Positions 1-9,437 of a stretch of DNA of 10,207 nt are shown here, in pieces; position 1 is the stretch's first letter, and each line of letters opens with the position of its first letter. A model generated the notes under the pieces. The model was not told where the DNA came from, did no database searches, and was given only the letters and a program-made list of their open reading frames with translations. The stretch spans positions 1-10,207 of the forward strand of contig PITI01000626.1 in assembly GCA_004325065.1 (NCBI GenBank), given 5' to 3'. A program made the translations under genes and the position numbers. The DNA is from Hamiltosporidium magnivora (Eukaryota; Microsporidia; Dubosqiidae).

Positions 1-1782
1 GTTCTATTGGACATGGGGGGGTTTATTGGCCCGTGAAATTTATTAACGGCTATTTCGTTGGAATTTTTAGAATTATTGTGCACAAATTTCATTAATTTCA
101 ATTTGAATTCGTTATATATTTCTGTTTGGTGGGTTTCAATTATATTAACATCCCCCTCTCTTTTCTTGTTAGGTGATGTATCATCTGGTTCCAGTAATAT
201 CTTTTCCAATATTTTTTCGGGTTTACAGCCTTTGTTATTGCACTCAACACCCGAAAAATTTTTACATCGTTGATCTTCCAAATATAAATTCATTATATAA
301 TCATCTAAAATCAACCGATAAATATCAAATAAATCCGAATTATATCTACTTCATTGTTTTCACAAAAAATAAATTCTTTAGATATAAATTTTAGAGTTTT
401 ACGATTCAAAATTCTTTTACGCAAAACAACCTTTAGCAAACCAAATTGAAACAAACAAAGTTCTGAATTAATATTCCTATGAAATTTGGAATAGTTTTGT
501 TAATAATTTCATTTATTCTATTAGATTGCTAAAAATAACCATAAATAGAAGTTCATTTGTATTAAGGTTTCTGTTTTTTCCTATTTGATTAGATAAACAT
601 AAAAATTTTTCATTTAAAATTTTTTCATAGTTTTTTTCAATCAATTTTTCTACAGAAAATATTCTATTAAAATTAGAATTAAAAATATAATTTAAATCAG
701 TAGTATCATTTAGATATTTTAAAAGTAAATTATAGGAATCCATGGGATAATCCATATTTTTTTTATTATACTTTTCTATGATTCCAAGGAATAATTTGAA
801 GTTTATTTTTGAATCTTTAATTCATTAACCGGTAAAAATTGTATAAACGGATTTTTTATGTTTCTATAAAAATACAAATGCCTATTTTTAAAAATCGACT
901 CAATGATTTTTTTTGTAATAATTTTAGAAATATTTCATATATAATATCATATATCCGATCATCGTATTCAAATTTTTGTATTTTTAATCAAAAATCAATT
1001 ATTTTTAATGGTATTTTAAGATGAAATGCAATATTCTTAATCTGAAAACTAATTTCATTATTTTCTTTCTGGTTTTCCAATGTAAAATCATCTAAAGTAT
1101 CTTTTATAGTATTCTTTTTAATCGAATCAGTAAATAAAGAATTAATTATAAGGGTTTTAAGTGATAGATGTTTAAAATTAGATTCTGCATCTAATTTTAC
1201 ATTTGATTTGCATTTTATCTTAAAAATAGACTCATTATAAATATCAATAATTTCATTTTTAATAAACAAATTCAAACTTAAATAATTTTCTTCGTTAATT
1301 TCTATATCATTCAGTATATTTATACACAATAATTTAATTTATCCTTTTCCGGAAATTTTTCAAATACCAATTTTAAAAGTTCGGGTTTTTTCATAATTTT
1401 TAACTTTATTAAAAAAAAATTCAAAACTACGTTTCTTAGATTCTTCAAAACTTATTTCGTTTAACACATTTTTTAAATATCGATATAGAACTATATATTA
1501 TATAATGATCATTTGCTTTTTTGATATTTTTAGAATTTTGAAATAAAAAGAAAATATTCGTTGTAAAAAAACGCATCTTGGTTTCTAAATTTAAATAAAT
1601 TAACATTTTTTTGTGTAAAGATAAATAATTAAATGAATGTTATAAAAAATATGGTGCTATTTTTGAAGGAAATGTTGTTTGAAACAGTTTAACAAATTCT
1701 ATGGCTTTATAAATCTGTATACAACATTAATATTGGTTTTCATTATATGAAAGAGATTTATTTCAATTTCATCTTCAACCAT
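1..1782 (-). pseudogene. Eroded large protein gene of unknown family, 3' end beyond the window
   Basis: I do not recognise the family. Read on the minus strand, protein-like sequence runs almost without a gap from an ATG at 1782-1780 (first residues MVEDEIEINLF; the upstream in-frame stop makes this the first Met) to the left edge. It changes frame about nine times. Open segments are 1782-1702, 1726-1643 then 1639-1448 (same frame, split by TAA at 1640-1642), 1497-1363, 1394-1323, 1338-991 then 987-859 (same frame, split by TGA at 988-990), about 880-806, 821-516, about 525-436, 499-314 and 350-1. The sense is continuous across joins, for example FPEKDKLNYC at one join and the acidic INEENY stretch just after it. 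The product would be at least 590 residues: Asn/Lys/Ile-rich, helical-looking, with no signal peptide and no membrane segment. Three cysteines spaced C-x7-C-x4-C lie near 260-210. The last open run of 116 codons is the least AT-rich. It could be a true pseudogene or an intact gene with assembly indels. Confidence 0.62.
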
Positions 1783-2032
1783 TATGAAGGATAGTCGTTA
1801 AATAATTCATAATTATTTTAAAAAGTAAACCAAAGACCAGATTTCTAGCATCTAAACTTCTTTGAACACCTTTTTATAAATTAATAATTTACATTTATGC
1901 TATTAAATCACCAATGTTCATATTCCATTAATTTTTTTAGCTACTTCGGTATATAAAGATAAGAAAAAAATTTGGCCAAAAATAAACGGATTAAAAAAAT
2001 GTAAACAACAAAGACTAAATAAACAAATGTAA
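1783..2032. other. Intergenic spacer between two divergent eroded genes
   Basis: AT-rich spacer between the ATG of the left minus-strand gene (1782) and the first plus-strand open run (2033). If both flanking regions were once genes, they were transcribed divergently from here. I see no repeat, RNA gene or clear promoter element beyond the general AT richness. Confidence 0.3.
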
Positions 2033-3159
2033 AAAGTATCATTAAAGATATGCAGACTCGATAAGAGATTTCCTTTCGTCTATCGATTCTCGAAAAAACA
2101 AGAAGTCTGTAAAAACCTAACCAAACTCGAATACATTTATATGTTTGAATATGACCTCGTCTTATTCAAAATATTCCATCTCCATCCAACCGAATCTTCT
2201 GACAGAAAACAATTGTATTGCATGTTAAAAAATTGTGCTAAAGCTATCATTTTAATAAAGCAGTCGATTATACTACACACAAAAATTAATTCAATAAAAC
2301 CACCTGCAGAAATAAATTCAATTTTTTCTTTTACAATTCAAAAAGTTTAGAAATATATGACAAAAGTATATTTCAAAGCTTCGTAATTTACAATAATTGT
2401 TTTCCATGTACTGTGACTATCAATTTGCTAAAAAAACGTAACGCATTCTATAGTGTAAAAAGAAATGAAGTTTTAGCAGGATATTACAAAGTTAAATCGA
2501 AATTTATTTCCACTTGCCACCATTTTAGTCCAACAACATTCAGTGCATAACAATCAGAGATTAATATTGTTGAAATTTAGAAAATGTCGGAATAAAATAG
2601 ACCTAAGGTGGTCCTTCGAAATCAAAAGTCTTTAAGTGAATCACTATAAAGTAAATTTCTTGACAAAATCAGCCTTTTCGTCAATAAAAAGCAGATTCTG
2701 ATATATTCTAGATGAGTATGAACGTTAAATATATCATACAGATAATACTGATATGTCATCTGGCAATAAGCAACTAGAAGCCTAAATTTACTTGGAAAGA
2801 AAATATAAAAGTGGAACTTCTAAATAGCACTTTTCAGATCTTCTTAAAAATGCATGTCGATATAAATCACTCATTCCATTCAATATATAGGCTTTAAAGG
2901 AAATTGTTTATGTGAATGTTTAAAAATCAAACAAACAAATGCATTATATGTGGCTCTTTTGGTAAAAACGTGTCTTTTGTCGTGTAAATCGGACAAAGAA
3001 TTTAGTATCGTAAAATTACAAAAAAATTCAGGAAAATTGAAACATATTTTCGTGTTATTCCGAGGTCGATTCAATTATAGGTTATCTGATTGTCTCGATT
3101 CTAAACTTGCCACTGATATTGATTGGCTTGTGACAATTCTATCTACAATAGTAGGATGA
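2033..3159 (+). pseudogene. Probable decayed protein-coding gene, family not recognised
   Basis: Four plus-strand open runs follow each other in changing frames: 2033-2347 (105 codons, closed by TAG 2348-2350), 2290-2547 (86 codons, TAA 2548-2550), 2477-2632 (52 codons, TAA 2633-2635) and 2866-3156 (97 codons, TGA 3157-3159). Between 2636 and 2865 the third run's frame continues with several stops. Composition is less AT-rich than the flanks and the peptides look protein-like. Examples are KLEYIYMFEYDLVLFKIFHL in the first run, LLKKRNAFYSVKRNEVL in the second, and a Cys-containing stretch then KHIFVLFRGRFNYRLSDCLD in the fourth. No domain is identifiable. A faint resemblance of the second run to the 'short linker then chain-end' part of piggyBac-type transposases was not strong enough to call. 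The antisense readings (for example 2880-3074 minus) look less protein-like. The region may have been one gene with 3160-4562. That it was coding at all is inference from open length and composition. Confidence 0.42.
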
Positions 3160-4562
3160 TAAGGGTATTGTTAGAAGAAATATATATTTCATGCCAAATA
3201 CTCGGTTGGTCATGTTTTTTTACGCTAGAAAATTTTATATATGATTAATAGACTTCTCAATTAGAAGGCTGTTAGGATTTAAAAGACTATATTATTAGAC
3301 ACGAATGTTTTTTGCAAATTATTGCTCGAATTTTTGTAACTATGTATGTTTATCCCTAGTTATTTACAAATTTTACATATCAATAAGTAGAAATTTAAAG
3401 ATTGATGCTAAAATCCAAGAGATATTCGAGCATGCAAAAAGCGGTTTTGGGAAATGTTACTCATAATAGAGAGTAGGAAAATGGGCGCTAAAATTTTAAA
3501 ACTATAAAATTGAATCTATCTTTTATATTCGTAAAAAGCAATGAGAAAAGGAATTTATGTGTCAAAATATTATTATAGTAACTAAACATAAATACAGGAT
3601 AAATATATAGATAGACTATATATTTTTAAACAAAAACCTTTAAATATCATTTTTCAGGAATGACTATCGTGTTTGTTGTTTTGTTTATGGATTTACATAC
3701 CATGGCATAATATTCATCTTTCGGCAGTAATATAGGTCTATAAAAATTTCACATATAAACTAATACTTGTTGGTGCAGACTTTTATCCAGTTTAGCAATT
3801 AACTTATTAAGCTTATTAATTAGAGATAAAATTCGAGCTATAAACAACAAAAATTGAAGATAAATAAGACCGGGTCGTCAATACATATATGGATTATAAA
3901 TTTATTACAAATACTCTATATTTTATGTTTTTCATAAATAGCATGAACCAATAGAAAATTGAGCGGAATTAAAAGAAAAACAAAAGCAGGAAACAACACA
4001 TAATTTGGATTACAGGAATATTAAATCTCGATTTTCGTGCTAGGAAAAAAAAATAATGTATAAATTGATCTTGGACCAGAAATTATTTACAACTGCGAAA
4101 CATAGATTGTCACTAAACGCAATTAAGCGATGTTATGTATATGAAAATATAAGATTTTACGTCAAACATAAAAACAACCGGAAACAGTAAAGTATGTTGC
4201 AAATTAGTAATTATATTAGACTTTAAAGGTTATGCCCGAACACTGTTATGGTTTTTAAAGTTAAAGAAACCAGGCTCTAATGGCCATGCTATTTTATATA
4301 AATTCTAGAAAGCTAAGCATAAAAGTAGGGCAACTATGTTAACTCGATATTCGTCAAATTCCAACTTATTTGAAAGCGTTTAACTTTACGAAGCAAAAAA
4401 AATTTAGAACCTTGCTATAGATAAATTAAAAATGCACGCTTTGGTCCTGTAATGTGAGAGTTTATAGTAGAAGAGACTTCGGTTCTTACTGAACTGCAAT
4501 GGCTTTGACCAAATGATTTTATTATAAATATGCTGGATAAAAAAATAGGGAAATAATATAAC
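3160..4562 (+). pseudogene. Heavily nonsense-mutated coding-like stretch, possibly the tail of the preceding gene
   Basis: Reading on in the plus frame of 2866-3159, stops are frequent, but the peptides between them stay protein-like up to about 3940 (for example ACKKRFWEMLLIIESRKMG near 3430-3485, and YKLILVGADFYPV near 3745-3790). From 3945 the next frame over takes on that character: 3963-4040 (26 codons), 4044-4187 (48 codons, ending with TAA 4188-4190, containing FTTAKHRLSLNAIKRCYVYE), then 4293-4562 with mixed TGA and TAA stops around EETSVLTELQWL. Over 3945-4562 no frame change is needed, only about a dozen nonsense codons. The damage here is therefore mostly substitution-like, unlike the left-hand gene. 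In sequence this AT-rich some frame always looks partly protein-like, so this is a weak call. The alternative is plain intergenic DNA. The 79-codon minus-strand ORF at 4404-4643 is a competing reading that I judged less likely. Confidence 0.27.
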
Positions 4563-4893
4563 AATTACTTCCAAATCATTTAGATTTGGCATTTTAAAGT
4601 AATAATTTGTCTTAATTTTTCTAAAACTTTTTGCAAATATCAAAAAAGTCCATAACCAAGCAAAATTTGTTAAAGAAATTTTTTACAGTGTAAATTTTAA
4701 TTTTATACTAAATATTTTATTAGACATTTTGTAAAACTTAGAATTTCATTCTAATCTCTAATTTTATCTTTCTACTAAAAATTTTTAACAAAAACAATTT
4801 GAAAATGGTCTCAGAAGTATTATAGATCTAATTTTGCTTTTTATTTGATGTAAAATTTAAGATTTAAACGGCAAAAAAAATGAATGCCAAAAA

Positions 4894-4915
4894 ATTACCG
4901 ACTTCGTGTCGGAAT
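4894..4915. repeat. GC-rich hairpin in AT-rich spacer
   Basis: The arms CCGAC (4898-4902) and GTCGG (4908-4912) pair around the loop TTCGT. Three further A/T pairs (ATT 4894-4896 with AAT 4913-4915) flank the stem beyond a single bulged A at 4897. It stands out for GC content in this spacer. Function unknown. Confidence 0.35.
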
Positions 4916-5128
4916 AAAAATACAAATTAAATCGAAAATTCCTATTGACACAACATACGTTAATATATTTATACTCAAAGAAGAATAGAACTCTAAAAAT
5001 AGGAATAATTAAGAATCGACATTCTGCTCTAAGTAAAAAAATTAAATTAGGTAAAGCCTACTAAATGCACCACATATATTTACAATGTTGAAAGAATATA
5101 TGAAATAAAAAAAAGATCAAATTTAGAA

Positions 5129-5155
5129 TGTCATTTCATACTTATTAAAATGACA
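5129..5155. repeat. Perfect 8-bp inverted repeat with 11-nt loop
   Basis: The arms are TGTCATTT (5129-5136) and AAATGACA (5148-5155), perfectly complementary around an 11-base spacer. In sequence this AT-rich such repeats can arise by chance. No adjacent gene end explains it. Confidence 0.3.
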
Positions 5156-5906
5156 GAAAACAATACATGAAGTCAAAAAGGAATGAACACAGAAGATTAG
5201 GCGTAAATAATATGTTTTTAGTATATACTGTTTAAAAATATAGACATACTAATCTATTCTGTTTTAAATAATTAACATGAAGAAGTTTAAAAGTGATTAA
5301 ATTTGGACTACAAACAAATTTTGAAGACTATTTTTTAAAAAGGTTTTTTGCTTTAAGAGTTTAACTATCATGAAGTGTTAACCTGTGCTCTATTCAATTA
5401 TAATTATATTATTGACAAAAGTTTTCTTTTTAAGTGAAGTTGTTCATTGTTGAGTACTTTTGTTGTTTAGATTTAGTGATTTCACAGTGAAAAAATGAAC
5501 AAAAGAGGCAATAAATTTCAAATAAGAATGATTCATATATAAAAATTATCTTCCTATTTCCTTTTTTTTATCAAAATGATTTGAATCTATATATTCTTAT
5601 ACTCGGATATGAAGTAATTAAATTGTTCATAAATTTTCTTATCAAATGCTATCAACCTGGTTTAGTTTTTTTATACGGTGATTTGTTTTTAGCGATTTTT
5701 TTGCGAAAGTCAGATTTGCTTAAGCAGACATGATTTAAAGTTTTTTGAATAATTAATAATTCAAATTAAACAGAGTAGTCATAACTAAACTAAAATATAG
5801 AGAATATTAGAATTTATAGTTGGAAGATGTGACATGATACTTTAATTTACATTTTCAAAGTAATATATAAGAACGGAACATATATTTTAACCATAAAAGT
5901 CATTAA

Positions 5907-8072
5907 TCAGTTTTCCAGAAAAGCAATATTATGTTCCTCACAAAAGTTAATAACTTCAAATGAAACTAAAGGATCGTTTTTGCACAAAAAAACAATATTT
6001 TTAGGATAGTTAAGTTTCATTTTATGAAGTAAAGTTAAATCATACGCTTCAATGATTTTAAAACGAATAGAAACAAACACAATTTTTCTAAAGTTGTATA
6101 AATATTCAAATATCTTAAAATTTAAATTTTTAATATCCAGTCCAAGCCTTGTTATCATTTTATTTTCTAATATTTTAGTCAGGCGATCTAAAAAAAACTC
6201 ATTTTTCTGTTGATAAACACACACATGAAGCTCTTTTAAATTCTTTAAATTTGAAATTACGTTTGCGTCTTTTTCATCAAGTTTAAAGCATTGTAAAACT
6301 AGGGTACTTAGATTCGAAATATCAAAAAAACACGAAAGCGCAAATATTATTGGAAAATATGTAGTAATGTCTTCATTAATTGTAATTTTTAAATATTCTA
6401 ACCTATATACATGTTTGTATTTTAGAATTTTGTACATTTCAGAGGCCCGATTAACAATTATTTTTTGGAACACCGAGTCAATATTTTTTATGTGTATTTT
6501 TAAAAAGATAAGATTTCGAAACAATGAAATGAACTTTATAAAATTCATATTCAAGGTTAGAATCGTATTTTTTATCGTTATACCTCGAAGAGTATAATTA
6601 ACAATTTTATATTTATGGAATAACTCTGAGGGAAACAAGGAATTATATATTTTTATAGAAATTAAACCCTTTGTTTCTAGAATATGTCGTATTAATATAT
6701 CTGTAATAATAATATTTTCGAAAAAAATATCTTGCAATTTTTGAATTTGAAAAATATACTTCACCAATTTAGGATGAATGATTTGAACTGATTTATTTTG
6801 ATGCATGTTGATATAAGCAGCATTTACATTTGAACATAAAAAAAATTTATTTTTATATTTTTCAAGCTGATAGTTGTTGTTGTCTAATCTTGTTCTTATT
6901 TTTCTGTAAAGAACGAATGATCTCATAAAACAAGAATTACAATGTAAAAATGATTCATTAAATTTTTTGATGTAAAAAATTAAATTTTCTGACAAATTTT
7001 GCAAGAGATAATTTTTTTGACATATCATTATTAAATTAATACATTTGTACTTTAAATACATGTTTTTGTGGCTTTTCGCAAATTTATTAAGTTCAAATAA
7101 AATATCATAGCAAGCATCTTGGCTTTTTATTACCAACTTTTTTATATTTTCACTATGCTGTAGAATCATACTTATTTCCTCGATATTTAAATCACAACTG
7201 ATTTTTAAATACTCTGTGATCTGAAAATAACCGAAAAGTAATAAAGTCTTTATACCGGTTTTATTGTTCAGCATATCTCTCACAACAATTTTTTTAAGAT
7301 TATTCGGTTTAATTAAATTGATCGAATTAAATATTTTTTTGCTTGGTTCTTCTTTAGTAAATACAAAGCAAAATGTATCTATTATACAATATTTACTAAA
7401 GAAGCAAAAACAATTTTTACCCCAGTCTGTTGTTAGAAGTTTTTCAAGATGTATGATTATATTAGGATCGAAGAATATAATACTTGATTTACAAAACTTA
7501 TCTTTATAACGAACATAAACTTGGTAACTTTGAATAATTTTGAAATCATGAAACAAGGTATTGCTTTTAAGCAATAAAAATGTAAATTTGTTTGTATTTC
7601 CGATGCACAAAACTTCTCGAAAGATGTTATATAGATATTCTAAATTCATATTAAACATATCACAATCGTATTCATTAGAATTCAGAAATATATTAAATTT
7701 TGTAAAATCAAAATTCTCATTCACAATGCTATTTACTAATAAATATTTAAAAAATGTATTATTTTTGCTAGTTCGTTTAAATCCTAAAATTTCCAAAACA
7801 AGTAAAATATTAGTGAATTCAATAAAAGATAAAGTAGTTATGAAAGGATCATCAATTGTAGCATACCTTGCAAACCTAAGAAGAAAATTATGAGATAGCT
7901 GGCCTAAAAAATATTTTCCAGTGGAAAGATTGTCCTTTTCTTCATCAATTTCGGATAATTCTAAATAATATTTTCCAAATCTAAAATCTTTATGGTATTT
8001 GGTGTATAATACCTTATTTGATCGTTTCTTAAAATACACTTCAGATATTTGTTGTGTAAAAGAAAGACCGAT
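5907..8072 (-). CDS. Secreted leucine-rich-repeat protein, main body (N-terminus in another frame)
   Basis: This is the longest frame in the window: 721 residues from just after a TAA (8073-8075) to TGA 5907-5909. It has no plausible start of its own. Its first alternative start is GTG at 8039 and its first ATG lies about 125 codons in. The start therefore belongs to the overlapping frame at 7961-8269, which supplies an ATG and signal peptide. Numbering residues from 8039, the protein is Lys/Asn/Ile/Phe-rich with scattered Cys and a single Trp (about 206). Irregular leucine-rich repeats are clearest in the C-terminal third: FRNLIFLKIHI (about 507), RLEYLKITI (546), LSTLVLQCFKLDEKDA (577), LKNLKELHVCVY (598) and ITRLGLDI (629). 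Weaker ones lie near 246 and 297. Leucine-rich-repeat proteins with signal peptides form large, fast-evolving families in microsporidia and are thought to act at the host interface; that role is inference here. No catalytic motif is visible. The frame break makes this either a recent pseudogene or an assembly error. Confidence 0.8.
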   Translation of the reverse strand: MGLSFTQQISEVYFKKRSNKVLYTKYHKDFRFGKYYLELSEIDEEKDNLSTGKYFLGQLSHNFLLRFARYATIDDPFITTLSFIEFTNILLVLEILGFKRTSKNNTFFKYLLVNSIVNENFDFTKFNIFLNSNEYDCDMFNMNLEYLYNIFREVLCIGNTNKFTFLLLKSNTLFHDFKIIQSYQVYVRYKDKFCKSSIIFFDPNIIIHLEKLLTTDWGKNCFCFFSKYCIIDTFCFVFTKEEPSKKIFNSINLIKPNNLKKIVVRDMLNNKTGIKTLLLFGYFQITEYLKISCDLNIEEISMILQHSENIKKLVIKSQDACYDILFELNKFAKSHKNMYLKYKCINLIMICQKNYLLQNLSENLIFYIKKFNESFLHCNSCFMRSFVLYRKIRTRLDNNNYQLEKYKNKFFLCSNVNAAYINMHQNKSVQIIHPKLVKYIFQIQKLQDIFFENIIITDILIRHILETKGLISIKIYNSLFPSELFHKYKIVNYTLRGITIKNTILTLNMNFIKFISLFRNLIFLKIHIKNIDSVFQKIIVNRASEMYKILKYKHVYRLEYLKITINEDITTYFPIIFALSCFFDISNLSTLVLQCFKLDEKDANVISNLKNLKELHVCVYQQKNEFFLDRLTKILENKMITRLGLDIKNLNFKIFEYLYNFRKIVFVSIRFKIIEAYDLTLLHKMKLNYPKNIVFLCKNDPLVSFEVINFCEEHNIAFLEN

Positions 8073-8269
8073 TTAAATGATTTCAGAATGTATTTATTTT
8101 TTAATTGAAATTCGAAAATAATAGTTCCTTCGTTTTCCATATAATTCATTCCAATATCACTATTTTCGATTGAATAAAACATTACACTCTTGCCAATAAC
8201 CGATAGAAAATATAAATATAAACCAAATATAAACAAGTTAAAACGTTCTTTTAAAAAGCGAATTCTCAT
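7961..8269 (-). CDS. Signal-peptide N-terminus of the leucine-rich-repeat gene, one base out of frame
   Basis: A 102-codon frame starts at ATG 8269-8267 and ends at TAG 7961-7963. The first residues fit a secretory signal peptide: basic MRIRFLKER, then a hydrophobic core FNLFIFGLYLYFLSVIG, with possible cleavage near residues 25-28. The next part, around FYSIENSDIGMNYMENEG, looks like the start of a mature domain. The tail after about residue 74 (from 8048 down) loses this character, while the overlapping frame of the large body is open from 8072. The joint therefore probably lies near the A-run at 8048-8050, between LLHNK in this frame and ISEVYFKK in the other. Adding one base there would put both in one reading frame of about 790 residues. 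No canonical slippery heptamer and no intron that fixes the frame was found. An AT-rich TATA-like stretch lies 20-30 bases upstream (8291-8300). A stand-alone 102-residue secreted protein is less likely. Confidence 0.68.
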   Translation of the reverse strand: MRIRFLKERFNLFIFGLYLYFLSVIGKSVMFYSIENSDIGMNYMENEGTIIFEFQLKNKYILKSFKSVFLLHNKYLKCILRNDQIRYYTPNTIKILDLENII

Positions 8270-9001
8270 AATGATATAAGGATTGAGTTATTATAAATAA
8301 CAGAATAATCTTTTTATCATTCATAAATATTTCCTTTATATCTTTCTATATCTGTTTAATCAGAAACATATAAATTTGTTTGTAAACTTGTTTTAAAATT
8401 ACATTTAACCATATGTCAATACCAAGTAAATTGTTATACAATATGTAATGCACAGGGAAGGTTTAAAAATGTTATAGGTTATATATTTATTTGATTAAAA
8501 TTCTTTTTTATTAGATATATTTTGTTAGTATTTTAAAAGTTTTCTTTGATTACAAGCAAGATGCAAACTTTTAATCTCTAAGGTACGTTCTAGCATTCAA
8601 AATGATCTATCTATGTATTAATTAATTAAAAATTATCTAATTATAAATAATGCACAAAATCAAATATAAACCGACTCCTTAGCAATTGGTGTAAGAATCC
8701 GATTTTAATAATAAAAAATAGTAAAAATAGCTTAATATATTCAAAGAGGATGATTAGTTATACGGTTTTTAATATAAAGAATCTTTAAGAAATCCACCTT
8801 TTTGCTAAAATTATATCCGTTAATTTTTAATAAAAAAAAACAGAGCAAAATTTTTTCACTGTAAGCATTTAGATATTAGATTCCATAAAAACCATTCCTC
8901 ATAAAATATACAATTATTAGAAAAGGTATATTAGTATATTTAATACGAGCAGCATTCAATTTTTTTTTGAGTTTGGTTATATATCTCTTGTTTATATGAT
9001 T
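8270..9001. other. AT-rich upstream region of the leucine-rich-repeat gene, no gene seen
   Basis: About 730 bases with no convincing open frame on either strand. It contains the presumed promoter side of the minus-strand leucine-rich-repeat gene. No repeat, RNA gene or motif stood out, apart from A/T homopolymers such as those at 8831-8840 and 8961-8968. Confidence 0.4.
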
Positions 9002-9226
9002 TTATTGTGCCACCTTTTCGTTATATTTGATTTGCGCTTTTTGTTGGAGTCTCTTGCTGTATTCCGAATCAATTTCTATTTTATGTTCGATACTTTTGTC
9101 CCTATTTTGAAAATATATTCTAATTTTTGGTTGCATGAAAATTTTTACCTGGTGGAATATAAGTGTAGTAGATGTATGGGCTATCAATGAGCTTTCATGA
9201 TTTTTTTTACTTTTTCTTATATTCTT
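9002..9226 (-). pseudogene. Small coding-like relic, family unknown
   Basis: A 74-codon open run on the minus strand, between TAA 9227-9229 and TAA 9002-9004. It has a charged C-terminal half that looks like a helical protein segment (IEIDSEYSKRLQQKAQIKYNEKVAQ region, about 9075-9005). Protein-like sequence continues past the TAA in the same frame for about 20 more codons (KRYITKLKKKLNAARI, about 8990-8940), so the stop may be a nonsense change. It has no start codon in a sensible place. The charged helical end is loosely reminiscent of the segment after the integrase core in LTR retrotransposons, but this is too short to call. It may be remnant mobile-element sequence next to the retrotransposon at 9608-10207, or chance. 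Confidence 0.25.
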
Positions 9227-9437
9227 TTACAGCATTTATTGACACTATATTTGATGTGATTTTATATCAATCGTTTGAACAAGATTTATAGTCTTTTTGC
9301 CCTATCGGATGAACATGGTTCCTAGTTCTTACTGTTATTGAGGTTTTCTAAGACACATCTTATGAAATTGTCACAATATTATCTAATGATACAACATAAG
9401 ACAAATGTTGTCTAAATTTTTAATCAACAGACCACAT

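Larger units (their letters stand above)
4563..5906. other. Gene-free AT-rich region with small inverted repeats
   Basis: About 1.3 kb with no open run worth reporting on either strand. It holds two hairpin-forming inverted repeats (4894-4915 and 5129-5155, listed separately) and a short odd palindrome, TTTCACAGTGAAA, at 5480-5492. The region separates the plus-strand relics from the 3' end of the minus-strand leucine-rich-repeat gene. No terminal repeats, tandem arrays or RNA genes were seen. Confidence 0.4.

Noticed and set aside
58..394. Two plus-strand ORFs at the left end
   Set aside because: They are antisense to the 116-codon minus-strand open run that ends the left eroded gene. That run has more balanced codons and continues the gene upstream of it.
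2290..2547. piggyBac-like transposase fragment
   Set aside because: A KRNEVLAGYYK-type stretch recalled the region before the C-terminus of piggyBac transposases, but the DDD catalytic blocks are not seen upstream or downstream.
4404..4643. 79-codon minus-strand ORF
   Set aside because: No start context, domain or flanking extension; the plus-strand reading looked at least as protein-like. Neither is strong.
6367..7893. Three plus-strand ORFs (6367-6597, 7264-7509, 7561-7893)
   Set aside because: All lie inside and antisense to the leucine-rich-repeat body, and show only the mirror composition of that gene.
7961..8072. Programmed -1 ribosomal frameshift or short intron in the leucine-rich-repeat gene
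   Set aside because: No X-XXY-YYZ slippery heptamer in the required frame and no obvious downstream stem. A GT...AG span found here is a multiple of three and would not correct the frame.
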